From Asanoa hainanensis (GTDB lineage: Bacteria; Actinomycetota; Actinomycetes; Mycobacteriales; Micromonosporaceae), in the NCBI RefSeq assembly GCF_900188485.1, contig NZ_FZPH01000004.1:129304-193303 (forward strand): a DNA stretch of 64,000 nt. Reading direction: 5' to 3'. The translations under genes and the position numbers were made by a program. The stretch's first letter is position 1; every line of letters begins with the position of its first letter. Below the pieces are notes generated by a model. That model searched no databases. It saw only the letters and a list, made by a program, of their open reading frames with translations, and was not told where the DNA came from. Below, piece by piece: positions 1-7,489 of this stretch.

Positions 1-2
1 CG

Positions 3-266
3 GCCGCCCCTGTTCGGCCGTCCGGTGGGCGGTTGGCGCATCGGACCGATGTCGCCGCGGAGGTTCGGTGGCCCGCGGGGTTCGGGGTCGTGGGTGCGGT
101 GGCGCGGTTGGCCACCGAGCAGGAGCTGCTGCGGCATCTCGCGCTCACCGTGACGCTCGACGGCACCGAGGTGGTGTTGGTGGCGCGGATCAAGGATCCG
201 GCGGACACCGCCGGGCGGGATCGGTTGGCCGCGCTCCTCGCACAGCTCCAGGACCACCCAAAATAG
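3..266 (+). CDS. C-terminal part of an unknown protein (5' end outside window)
   Basis: The frame is open from the first bases of the window to a TAG at 264-266, so this is the C-terminal 87 residues of a longer protein. A TTG at 33 could act as a start but has no ribosome binding site, and the open frame upstream argues for truncation by the window edge. The visible part alternates short hydrophobic strands (VTLDGTEVVLVARIKDP) with a final helix (RLAALLAQLQDHPK), suggesting a small alpha/beta domain. I do not recognise the family and assign no function. Confidence 0.55.
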   Translation, partial: AAPVRPSGGRLAHRTDVAAEVRWPAGFGVVGAVARLATEQELLRHLALTVTLDGTEVVLVARIKDPADTAGRDRLAALLAQLQDHPK

Positions 267-337
267 GAACTTACCTCGCGATTCGGAAACCTCTGCCACG
301 ATGAGGGAGCCATACGTCCGAGCATCGGAGGGACGCG

Positions 338-799
338 ATGACGCGGGATACGTCGAGCAGGCAGTTGTGGGCGGCGAGCGGTGCGATCTTCGCCGCGGTG
401 GTTCTGCTGATGATGGGTCTCTGGCAGCTCGTGATGGGAATCGTCGCGGTGGTCAGGGGTTCGTTCTTCGTGGTGACGCAGAACTACCTCTACTCGTTCA
501 GCACCACCGGCTGGGGCATCCTGCACATCGTGCTGGGCGCGCTGGCCGCGCTCGCGGGTCTGGCGCTGTTCACCGGCGCCACCTGGGCCCGGGCGCTCGG
601 CATCTTCTTCGCGGTGCTGTCCGCGACGGCCAACTTCTTCTTCATTCCCTACTACCCGTTCTGGGCCCTGCTGGAGATCGCGATGGCGGTCTTCGTGATC
701 TGGGCGCTAGCGGTCTGGAAGCCGCGTGAGGTCGGCATGCACTCGATGCGTGACGACACCGGCGACCTGCCCCGCACCGGCACCGCGCCGATGCGGTGA
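338..799 (+). CDS. Four-TM membrane protein, DUF7144 type
   Basis: A 153-residue protein with four hydrophobic helices (roughly residues 12-38, 55-77, 80-103 and 105-126), a short N-terminus and a polar C-terminal tail. The pattern, including the aromatic YPFWALLEIAMAVFVIWAL end of the last helix, matches the small actinobacterial DUF7144 membrane family, which has no known function. The ATG is preceded by GGAGGG at about the right distance, which fixes the start. The GH15 gene begins 9 bases after the stop, so the two are probably co-transcribed, but nothing in the sequence links their functions. Confidence 0.8.
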   Translation: MTRDTSSRQLWAASGAIFAAVVLLMMGLWQLVMGIVAVVRGSFFVVTQNYLYSFSTTGWGILHIVLGALAALAGLALFTGATWARALGIFFAVLSATANFFFIPYYPFWALLEIAMAVFVIWALAVWKPREVGMHSMRDDTGDLPRTGTAPMR

Positions 800-808
800 G
801 TTGACGCC

Positions 809-2776
809 ATGACCAGCAACCCGGACAGTGCCGAAGCCGCCGCAGCGATCTCCGGCGCGGGCGGGCTGGTCGCGGCGGGCGGGCGGAACCTGCGGGCGGC
901 GAGCGGGTGGGTCACGAGTACCCCGACCCGCTCGCCGTTCCCGCCGATCGAGAGCTACGCCTTCCTCTCGAACTGCCACACCGGCGCGCTGGTCGCGCCG
1001 GACGGTTCCGTCGACTGGCTGTGCGTCCCCCGGTTCGACTCACCCGCCATCTTCGGCAGCATGCTCGACCGCGAGTCCGGCATGTTCCGCCTCGGTCCCT
1101 ACGGGATCAACCACTTCACCGCCCGCGACTACGAGCCGGGCACCAACGTGCTGGTCACCACCTGGCGCACGCTGACCGGTTGGATCCAGGTCCGGGACGC
1201 GCTGACCATCGGCCCGGCGAACGGCCCGGACCTGGTCACCCCGCACAGCCGGCCACCGTACGACGAGGACGCCGACCACCTCTTCGTGCGTACCGTCGAA
1301 TGCCTGGACGGGCACGTCGACATCGAGCTGATCTGCGAGCCGGCCTTCGACTACGGCCGCACCCCGGCCAGTTGGTCCTTTGTGGATGGCGATCAGCACG
1401 TGGCCGACGGCACCGGCGCCGGGGTCACCGTGCGCCTGCGGTCCGACATGGCGATGGGCATCGAAGGCAACCGGATCCGTGGCCGGCGCCGGCTCAACCG
1501 CGGCGACCACGCGTACTGCGTGCTGTCCTGGGCCGACCAACTGGCCGCTCCGGCCACCTTCGCCGAGGCGATCGGCTGCATCGACAACACCACCGCCTAC
1601 TGGCGCAACTGGCTGGCCGGCGCCCGGATCCCGGACCACCGCTGGCGCGACGCCCTGCAGCGATCCGCGCTCGCGGTCAAAGGGCTGACGTACATGCCGA
1701 CCGGCGCGACCGTGGCGGCGCTGACCACGTCGCTGCCCGAGACGCCGGGCGGGGAACGCAACTGGGACTACCGGTACACGTGGATGCGCGACAGCTCGTT
1801 CACCATGCAGGCTCTGCACTATCTGAACCTGGACTGGGAAGCCGACGAGTTCATGCAGTTCGTCGCCGACATCGAGCCCAACCACGACGGCACACTGCAG
1901 ATCATGTACGGCATCGACGGGCGTCGCGACCTCACCGAGAAGACCCGCGACGACCTTTCCGGGTACGACGGCGCGCGGCCGGTGCGGATCGGCAACAGCG
2001 CGTACAGCCAGCGGCAGAACGACGTGTTCGGCGCGGTGCTCGACTCGGTGCTCCTGCACACCAGGCGCAGCCAGCGCATGCCCCGCCGGCTCTGGCCGAT
2101 CGTGGCCAGCCAGGCCGACTCGGCCGAGAAGGTCTGGCGCAACCCGGACCAGGGCATCTGGGAGGCCCGCGGCGACCCGCAGCACTACGTCTCCTCGAAG
2201 CTGATGTGCTGGATCGCGATGGACCGGGCGGCACGGCTGTCCGAGATCCGCGGGCACAAGGACCAGTCGGAGCGGCTCGCGGCCTCGGCCAAGGAGATCC
2301 ACGACGACATCCTGGCCCATGGCGTACGGGACGACGGTGTGCTGCGCCAGCACTACGACACCGACGCGCTGGACGCCTCCACCCTGCTCGCCGTGCTCTA
2401 CAACTTCCTGCCGCCCAGCGACGAACGGATGCGCAAGACGGTCGAGGCGATCGCCAAGGACCTCACCGAGGACGGGTTCGTGCTGCGCTACCACACCGAC
2501 CAGACCGACGACGGCCTCTCCGGCAAGGAGGGCTCGTTCCTGATCTGCTCGTTCTGGATGGTGTCCGCGCTCACCGCGGTCGGCGAGGTGCAGCGCGCGG
2601 TGCAACTGATGGAGCGGCTGCTCAAAGTCGGCTCGCCGCTCAACCTCTACGCCGAGGAGTTCGAGGTGAAGACCGGCCGGCATCTCGGCAACTTCCCGCA
2701 GGCGTTCTCGCACCTGGCGCTGATCCAGGCCGCGTCGCGGATCATCCTGGCCGAGCGGCTGGCCGAGGTCTCCTGA
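809..2776 (+). CDS. Glycoside hydrolase family 15 protein (trehalase/glucoamylase-like)
   Basis: A 655-residue cytosolic protein with no signal peptide. After about 45 poorly ordered residues comes the N-terminal beta-sandwich typical of bacterial GH15 proteins (YAFLSNCHTGALVAPDGSVD), then an (alpha/alpha)6 barrel. The barrel has the family signature ERNWDYRYTWMRDSSF, with an acidic residue in the general-acid region, and the late segments SGKEGSFLICSFWMVSAL and LYAEEFEVKTGRHLGNFPQA that complete the active site. Mycobacterial homologues of this length hydrolyse trehalose, while others act on alpha-glucans. Substrate cannot be decided from sequence alone. The gene sits between a small membrane protein and a nucleoside hydrolase 12 bases downstream, which looks like an operon of convenience. 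Confidence 0.88.
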   Translation: MTSNPDSAEAAAAISGAGGLVAAGGRNLRAASGWVTSTPTRSPFPPIESYAFLSNCHTGALVAPDGSVDWLCVPRFDSPAIFGSMLDRESGMFRLGPYGINHFTARDYEPGTNVLVTTWRTLTGWIQVRDALTIGPANGPDLVTPHSRPPYDEDADHLFVRTVECLDGHVDIELICEPAFDYGRTPASWSFVDGDQHVADGTGAGVTVRLRSDMAMGIEGNRIRGRRRLNRGDHAYCVLSWADQLAAPATFAEAIGCIDNTTAYWRNWLAGARIPDHRWRDALQRSALAVKGLTYMPTGATVAALTTSLPETPGGERNWDYRYTWMRDSSFTMQALHYLNLDWEADEFMQFVADIEPNHDGTLQIMYGIDGRRDLTEKTRDDLSGYDGARPVRIGNSAYSQRQNDVFGAVLDSVLLHTRRSQRMPRRLWPIVASQADSAEKVWRNPDQGIWEARGDPQHYVSSKLMCWIAMDRAARLSEIRGHKDQSERLAASAKEIHDDILAHGVRDDGVLRQHYDTDALDASTLLAVLYNFLPPSDERMRKTVEAIAKDLTEDGFVLRYHTDQTDDGLSGKEGSFLICSFWMVSALTAVGEVQRAVQLMERLLKVGSPLNLYAEEFEVKTGRHLGNFPQAFSHLALIQAASRIILAERLAEVS

Positions 2777-2788
2777 CATCCTGGTGCC

Positions 2789-3652
2789 ATGGCCGAGCTA
2801 GTGCTGCTGGACACCGACATCGGCAACGACATCGACGACGCCGTCTGCCTCGCGTACCTGCTCGCGCAGCCGGACTGCGAGCTGCTCGGCATCACGACGG
2901 TGACCGCGGCGCCGGTCGAACGCGCCTCGCTGGCCAGCGTGCTGTGCCGGACGGTCGGCCGCGCGGTGCCCATCCTGCCCGGCGCCGGGATCCCGTTGGT
3001 GGGACCGCCGCTGCAGAAGCCGCCACCCCAGGCCGCCGCGCTGCGGCGCTGGCCGCACGACGAGGTGTTCGTGGTCGGCGAGGCGGTCGAGTTCCTGCGC
3101 CGCACGATCCACGCCCACCCCGGCGAGGTCACCCTGCTCGCCATCGGCCCGCTGACCAACGTGGCGCTGCTGTTCGCGGTGGACCCGTCGGTGCCGTCCC
3201 TGCTGAAGCGGCTGTTGCTGATGGGCGGGTCGTTCCTCGACGGCGGCGGCCCGGAATGGAACATCCGCAACGACCCGCACGCCGCGGCCCGCGTCTACGC
3301 GGCCTCCGCCCGCGTGCACCGCTCCGTCGGCCTCGACGTCACCCGGCGCGTACGGATGGACGCGGACGAGTTCCTGGCCAGGTGCGACCACCCGCTGCTC
3401 CACCCGGTGGCCGACATGGCCGGATCCTGGTTCGCCGAGCGCCCGACGGTGACGTTCCACGACCCGCTCGCGGCCGCCACGATCTTCGCCCCGGAGCTCT
3501 GCGGCTTCTCTCGGGGCAAGGTGACCGTGGACACCGCTGACGGCGCGACCCGCTGGCGACCCGACGCCCAGGGCCCGCACGAGGTTGCGTCGGAAGTCCA
3601 CCCGGACGCGTTCCTCGCCCACTACTTCACGACAGTTTCCCGGGCGGTGTAA
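2789..3652 (+). CDS. Nucleoside hydrolase (inosine/uridine-preferring family)
   Basis: A 287-residue cytosolic enzyme that opens with the calcium-binding motif DTDIGNDIDDAV, the hallmark of family members that cleave the N-glycosidic bond of ribonucleosides to ribose and base. Further conserved elements are LLAIGPLTNVALLF, LLLMGGSFLDGGGPEWNIRNDPHAA (the N-x-x-x-D-P-x-A-A motif that binds ribose and metal) and the late FHDPLAAATIF with the histidine-aspartate pair. Length matches the family (about 300). It follows the GH15 gene by 12 bases. Base preference, and whether the role is salvage or catabolism, cannot be told. Confidence 0.92.
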   Translation: MAELVLLDTDIGNDIDDAVCLAYLLAQPDCELLGITTVTAAPVERASLASVLCRTVGRAVPILPGAGIPLVGPPLQKPPPQAAALRRWPHDEVFVVGEAVEFLRRTIHAHPGEVTLLAIGPLTNVALLFAVDPSVPSLLKRLLLMGGSFLDGGGPEWNIRNDPHAAARVYAASARVHRSVGLDVTRRVRMDADEFLARCDHPLLHPVADMAGSWFAERPTVTFHDPLAAATIFAPELCGFSRGKVTVDTADGATRWRPDAQGPHEVASEVHPDAFLAHYFTTVSRAV

Positions 3653-3729
3653 CGGGTAAAATCGATGGACGCCGGTGACTTCCCCCTTCGGCCGGCGAGG
3701 CAGTGCAGGATGCGGCGAAGGGGACGACT

Positions 3730-3963
3730 GTGTTGCGGAGGAACGCGCTGTGGGCGGTCCGCCTGGAGTGGCCCGCCGGCGACCATGAGTTCGGCTGTCC
3801 GCGGTCCGACGAGGCCGCGGCCCTACGCGAGCTGGATCGGGTGCGGTCCTACTGGGCCCGCGGCCCGATGCGCCCCCGGCTGAGCCTCGTGCGGATCAGC
3901 CACCACGACTTCGAGCTTCACGCCAAAGCCCGCCGAGGGTGCAAAGCCCCCGACTGCCCTTAG
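3730..3963 (+). CDS. Small conserved-looking hypothetical protein
   Basis: A 77-residue basic protein starting VLRRNALWAVRLEW. I chose GTG 3730 because AAGGGGAC lies 5-6 bases before it. An upstream in-frame GTG at 3703 would give 86 residues but has no binding site. A TAAAAT box at 3656-3661 could be its -10 element. The body contains SDEAAALRELDRVRSYWARG, likely an amphipathic helix, and a short beta hairpin before a Cys/Lys-rich end (ARRGCKAPDCP). I do not recognise a family. The stop overlaps the stop of the convergent ThuA gene by 4 bases. Confidence 0.55.
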   Translation: MLRRNALWAVRLEWPAGDHEFGCPRSDEAAALRELDRVRSYWARGPMRPRLSLVRISHHDFELHAKARRGCKAPDCP

Positions 3964-4634
3964 CCTTTACGCGCCGCCGCCCACAGGAGGCCGCGTTCCG
4001 TCAGCGTGCGTACGTCCGGGTGGTCGAGGTCTTCCAGCTTGTGCCCCACCGTGGAAACGAAGATCCTGCCCTCGCCCCACTGGCGGGTCCACACGGCCGG
4101 CACGACGACGTCGGCGCGCCAGGCAGTGCGCTCAGTCGCCCGGAACCGGGTCGTGGCGAGCACGTCGGAGAGCCCGTCGGTGAGCATCCAGTACTGCTCG
4201 GTGTGCAACGACCACTTCGCCGGCAGCCCCGCGACGATCGGGTGGTCCGCCCGCTCGGGCACCACCTCGACCTCGTAGTCGACGAAGTTGTCGGGGTGCT
4301 CGGCGAACTGCCCGCCGGTCATTTGCAGATAGCGGCTGGACGACCGGAACGAGTCGACGATGCCGCCGTGCCAGCCTGCGAAACCGGTGCCGGAGCGCAC
4401 CGCACCGATCAGGCCGTCGAGCTGGGCGTCGGTCGCGGTGCCCATGGTCCAGCACTGGACGATCAGGTCGAGCCCGGCCAGCGCCGTGGGGTCCGCGTAC
4501 ACGTCGAGGGTCTCGCTGGTCTCGACCCGGAAGCCCTGTTCGCGGAGGAACGGCACGAACCGGTCGGTCGCCTCGACCGGGACGTGCCCGTCCCAGCCCC
4601 CGCGGACCACGAGGGCCCTTCGGTTGTCAGTCAT
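3960..4634 (-). CDS. ThuA-domain protein (cytosolic)
   Basis: A 224-residue single-domain protein with no signal peptide. It has the class-I-amidotransferase-like ThuA fold: an N-terminal RALVVRGGWDGHVP strand-loop, GLDLIVQCWTMG, the GTGFAGWHGGIVDSFR segment equivalent to the family's GxGxVGxH loop, DHPIVAGLP, and the end VWTRQWGEGRIFVSTVGH. ThuA proteins occur in trehalose and 3-keto-sugar pathways, but their exact reaction is not settled. The ATG at 4634 overlaps the stop of the acyltransferase gene upstream (ATGA), so the two are translationally coupled. Two secreted ThuA proteins lie at 44.5-50.9 kb and are only distantly similar. Confidence 0.85.
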   Translation of the reverse strand: MTDNRRALVVRGGWDGHVPVEATDRFVPFLREQGFRVETSETLDVYADPTALAGLDLIVQCWTMGTATDAQLDGLIGAVRSGTGFAGWHGGIVDSFRSSSRYLQMTGGQFAEHPDNFVDYEVEVVPERADHPIVAGLPAKWSLHTEQYWMLTDGLSDVLATTRFRATERTAWRADVVVPAVWTRQWGEGRIFVSTVGHKLEDLDHPDVRTLTERGLLWAAARKG

Positions 4635-5806
4635 TCGGTTGATCGTAGGCGCATGCCGAACAGAGCGCGGGTGAGCCGGGTGCGGCGGACAAGGAGCTCG
4701 TACGCGACCAGGGTCAACGCGAAAGCGGCGGAGGCGAGCGCCAGGTACTTGACGACGATCGGCGCGTCCCAGCGCACGACACCGTAGGCGACCGCGACCA
4801 CGATCGGCTGGTGCAGCACGTAGATCGGCAGCGCCGCGACGGCCAGGTAGAGGTAGGCGCGGCTCGGCTCCTTCGGTGTGCGCTCGACGTTGCGGCGGTC
4901 GAGCAGGCCCAAGATCGCGACCACCGCGCACCAGCCGGCCAGGCCGAACAGGGCACGGCCGGCGATGGCCTGCCCGGTCAGCTCGGTGAACGGGTCGTCG
5001 CCGGCGGTCAGCAGCACCGGGCCGCTCGCCACGAACACCACGACCGCGATGATGGCCGCGGGCACGGCGTCGCGGCGCATCGCCAGCCGGAAGCGCTCGT
5101 CCGAGGCGAGCAGGAAACCGCCCGCGAAATACAACAGGTACGCCCAACGGCTCCAGCCCGCGAACGCCTCCTCCATGCCGACGAAGGCGCAGATCGCCGA
5201 CATGAGCAGCGCGGGCAGCAGGACGACGCCGCGCCGGTCGACCGCGCCGGCCAGGCTCTCCTTCGCCCCGCCCGGCACCCAGTTGCGCGCGGCCGCGAGC
5301 AGCAGCGAGAAGGTGAGCAGCAGGACGACGAACCAGAGGTGGCCGGTCTCGAAGTAGTCGCCGCCCAACACGAACGGGAAGTCCGCGAGATCCAGGTGGA
5401 CCGTGTAGAACTGCGGCAGGAAGCTCAGGTAGCTCTCGTGGTAGCCCGGGTCGGCGGCTTTCAGCCGCAGCCACACCGGCGCGGGCAGGATGGTCAGGAT
5501 CGCGAAGAGCAGGGGCACGCCGAGGCGTTGGAGGCGCTCCCGCGCGAAGCCGGCCGGGCCGCGCCGGGCCATCGAGTGCCACGAGCCGAAGCCCGCGATG
5601 AGGAAGAGCGCCGGCATCGCCCACAGCACGGCGAGCCCGGCCAGGACGGTGGTGATGCTGGTCGTGTCGGCGTTCTTGACGTAGTAGTCGTCGTTCTCGT
5701 CGAACACCAGCGCGGAGTGGAAGAACACCAGGCCGACGACGACCAGCGTACGGATCGCGTCGAGCTCCGGGCGGCGGTCCACTGTGGTCGTACGCGGGGT
5801 GGTCAC
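4631..5806 (-). CDS. Acyltransferase family 3 integral membrane protein
   Basis: A 391-residue polytopic protein with about ten hydrophobic helices. The first helix carries RTLVVVGLVFFHSALVF, where the His is the conserved catalytic-region histidine of the acyltransferase-3 family. Other family traits are ELDAIRTLVV ahead of it and HLWFVVLLLTFSLLLA mid-protein. These enzymes move acyl groups onto sugars, lipids or antibiotics at the membrane. The acceptor cannot be predicted. The start is GTG at 5806 with CTGAGG upstream. The downstream ThuA gene overlaps by 4 bases, suggesting coordinated expression and perhaps a sugar-related substrate (inference). Confidence 0.85.
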   Translation of the reverse strand: MTTPRTTTVDRRPELDAIRTLVVVGLVFFHSALVFDENDDYYVKNADTTSITTVLAGLAVLWAMPALFLIAGFGSWHSMARRGPAGFARERLQRLGVPLLFAILTILPAPVWLRLKAADPGYHESYLSFLPQFYTVHLDLADFPFVLGGDYFETGHLWFVVLLLTFSLLLAAARNWVPGGAKESLAGAVDRRGVVLLPALLMSAICAFVGMEEAFAGWSRWAYLLYFAGGFLLASDERFRLAMRRDAVPAAIIAVVVFVASGPVLLTAGDDPFTELTGQAIAGRALFGLAGWCAVVAILGLLDRRNVERTPKEPSRAYLYLAVAALPIYVLHQPIVVAVAYGVVRWDAPIVVKYLALASAAFALTLVAYELLVRRTRLTRALFGMRLRSTE

Positions 5807-5837
5807 GCCTCAGGATGGCAGCAGGGTGGGGCTCTCG

Positions 5838-6590
5838 TCAGCCCCGGTGCTCGCCGGCCAGCCAGGTCTCGAAGGTCGTCGGCGCGATGCGGGCTCTGTC
5901 GCCGGGCAGCCGCACCTCGCCGGCCATCTCGACGCCGAGCGGGCTGTCGCGCCAGCTCGCTCTGAGCCGCACGTTCTCACCCCGCGCGGTCAGGGTGCGG
6001 CGGGCCATGTCGACCAGGTCGTGGGTGTCCGGGCCGGCGATCTCGATGATCCGGCCCAGCGGCGGGCCCACCGCCACCTCGACCAGGATGTCGGCCACGT
6101 CGGCGACCGCGATCGGTCGCACCAGCAGCGGCGGGACGACCGCGGTGTCGCCGGTGCGGGTCCACCCGACCAGCGTCGCGGCGAAGTCGAAGAACTCGGT
6201 CGCCGCGACGATGGTCCACGGGGTCGCGCCGTCGCTGACCATGGCCTCCTGGATGCGCTTGCCGGCGTAGTGCGCGTTGCCGACGACCGCGTCGATCCCG
6301 ACGATGGACAGCAGCACGTGGTGGCCGACCCCGGCACGCTGCTCGGCGGCCAGCAGGTTCTCGGTCTCCAGCGCGAAGAAGCGCTCCGCCTCGGCCCGGT
6401 CGGCGGACTCGAAGCTGATCGTGTCGATGACGGCGCCGACCCCGTCGAGGGCGGCATCGAGCCCCTCGCCGGTGGTCACGTCGACACCTGTGCTCCGCGA
6501 CACCACCACCGGGTCGTGGCTCTTGGCCTCGAGCGCGGCCACGGTCTGGCGCCCGACCAGTCCGGTGCCGCCGATCACTGCCACTCGCAT
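5838..6590 (-). CDS. NAD(P)-binding atypical SDR / NmrA-like reductase
   Basis: A 250-residue Rossmann protein with the dinucleotide loop GGTGLVGRQTV at the N-terminus, typical of atypical or NmrA-like short-chain dehydrogenases. The middle holds HHVLLSIVGID and NAHYAGKRIQEAMV, the latter matching the YxxxK region (here Y-A-G-K) of this subfamily, followed by the WTIVAATEFFDF stretch. Such proteins act as NAD(P)H sensors or small-molecule reductases. GGGGG lies 7 bases before the ATG. It is divergent from the cis-prenyltransferase gene, with 65 bases between starts. No substrate is indicated. Confidence 0.85.
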   Translation of the reverse strand: MRVAVIGGTGLVGRQTVAALEAKSHDPVVVSRSTGVDVTTGEGLDAALDGVGAVIDTISFESADRAEAERFFALETENLLAAEQRAGVGHHVLLSIVGIDAVVGNAHYAGKRIQEAMVSDGATPWTIVAATEFFDFAATLVGWTRTGDTAVVPPLLVRPIAVADVADILVEVAVGPPLGRIIEIAGPDTHDLVDMARRTLTARGENVRLRASWRDSPLGVEMAGEVRLPGDRARIAPTTFETWLAGEHRG

Positions 6591-6655
6591 GCGCGTACCC
6601 CCGTCTCCGGTGTTGATTTTCCCCTCTTCCGGTGGGCTTCGTGGTTTGATCGGGC

Positions 6656-7423
6656 ATGATCATGTCGCCCAGAGCGCTCGTCGAGCGTGCCTACGCGCGC
6701 CGGCTTCGGCGCACGTTGACCTCGGTGCCCCGGCACGTCGCGATCGTCACGGACGGCAATCGGCGATGGGCGACCTCGATGGGGTACGACTCGCCGAGCG
6801 CCGGACACCGGCACGGCGCGGAGCACCTCGACCGGGTGCTCGGGTGGTGTGGCGAGCTCGGGATCGGCTGTGTGACGGTCTATGCCGCCTCGGCCGACAA
6901 CCTGCGCAAGCGCGCGGCGGGCGAGGTCGACCACCTGATGAGGCTGATCGAGGACGCGTGCCGGGAGCGGCTGGCGCGGCCGTCGAGTCCGTGGCAGGTG
7001 CGGGTCGCGGGGCAGGTCGACCTGCTGCCTTCGTCGACCCGGCAGGCGCTCGCGGAGGCGTCTTTGGTGACCCGGGATCGGCCTTGGACGCTGACGGTGG
7101 CCATCGGCTACGACGGTCGGTCGGAGGTGGTCGAGGCCGTCCGGCGGGGTCTGGTGGCGGCGGCGGCGTCCGGCGAATCTCCGCACGATCTGGCCTCGCG
7201 TTTCGCGCCATCTGACATCGACGTGCATCTCGACACTCGCGGATTGCCGGACCCTGACCTGGTCATCCGGACCAGCGGCGAGCAGCGGCTGTCGGGGTTC
7301 CTGCTGTGGCAGTCGGCGTTCTCGTCGCTGTATTTCTGTGACGTCTACTGGCCGGGGTTCCGCAAGATCGATTTTCTGCGGGCCCTGCGCGCGTATGCCG
7401 CCCGCCGGGCCGCCGCTGGGTGA
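6656..7423 (+). CDS. Short cis-prenyltransferase (undecaprenyl diphosphate synthase family)
   Basis: A 255-residue member of the Z-isoprenyl diphosphate synthase family, which condenses isopentenyl diphosphate onto allylic diphosphates. The catalytic aspartate is in VTDGNRRWA. HGAEHLDRVL, TVYAASADNL and PDLVIRTSGE-RLSGFLLWQS (diphosphate-binding arginines) follow in canonical order. Two departures from housekeeping synthases are visible: YAASADN replaces the common YAFSTEN, and RLSGFLLW has Gly in place of the usual Asn. These hint at a specialised short- or medium-chain product rather than the essential undecaprenyl enzyme, but this is inference. The start could be 6656 or 6662. Confidence 0.88.
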   Translation: MIMSPRALVERAYARRLRRTLTSVPRHVAIVTDGNRRWATSMGYDSPSAGHRHGAEHLDRVLGWCGELGIGCVTVYAASADNLRKRAAGEVDHLMRLIEDACRERLARPSSPWQVRVAGQVDLLPSSTRQALAEASLVTRDRPWTLTVAIGYDGRSEVVEAVRRGLVAAAASGESPHDLASRFAPSDIDVHLDTRGLPDPDLVIRTSGEQRLSGFLLWQSAFSSLYFCDVYWPGFRKIDFLRALRAYAARRAAAG

Positions 7424-7489
7424 CGCGGTCTTGTCGTACCCGCCCGCTAGTGTCTGGTTGTTCGTCCGATGCTGCTCATGGGGGGCAAG

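Noticed and set aside
3960-5624. A 554-residue minus-strand frame joining the ThuA domain to an N-terminal half
   Set aside because: The first 330 residues are an off-frame reading of the acyltransferase gene. The true ThuA start is ATG 4634, coupled to the acyltransferase stop.
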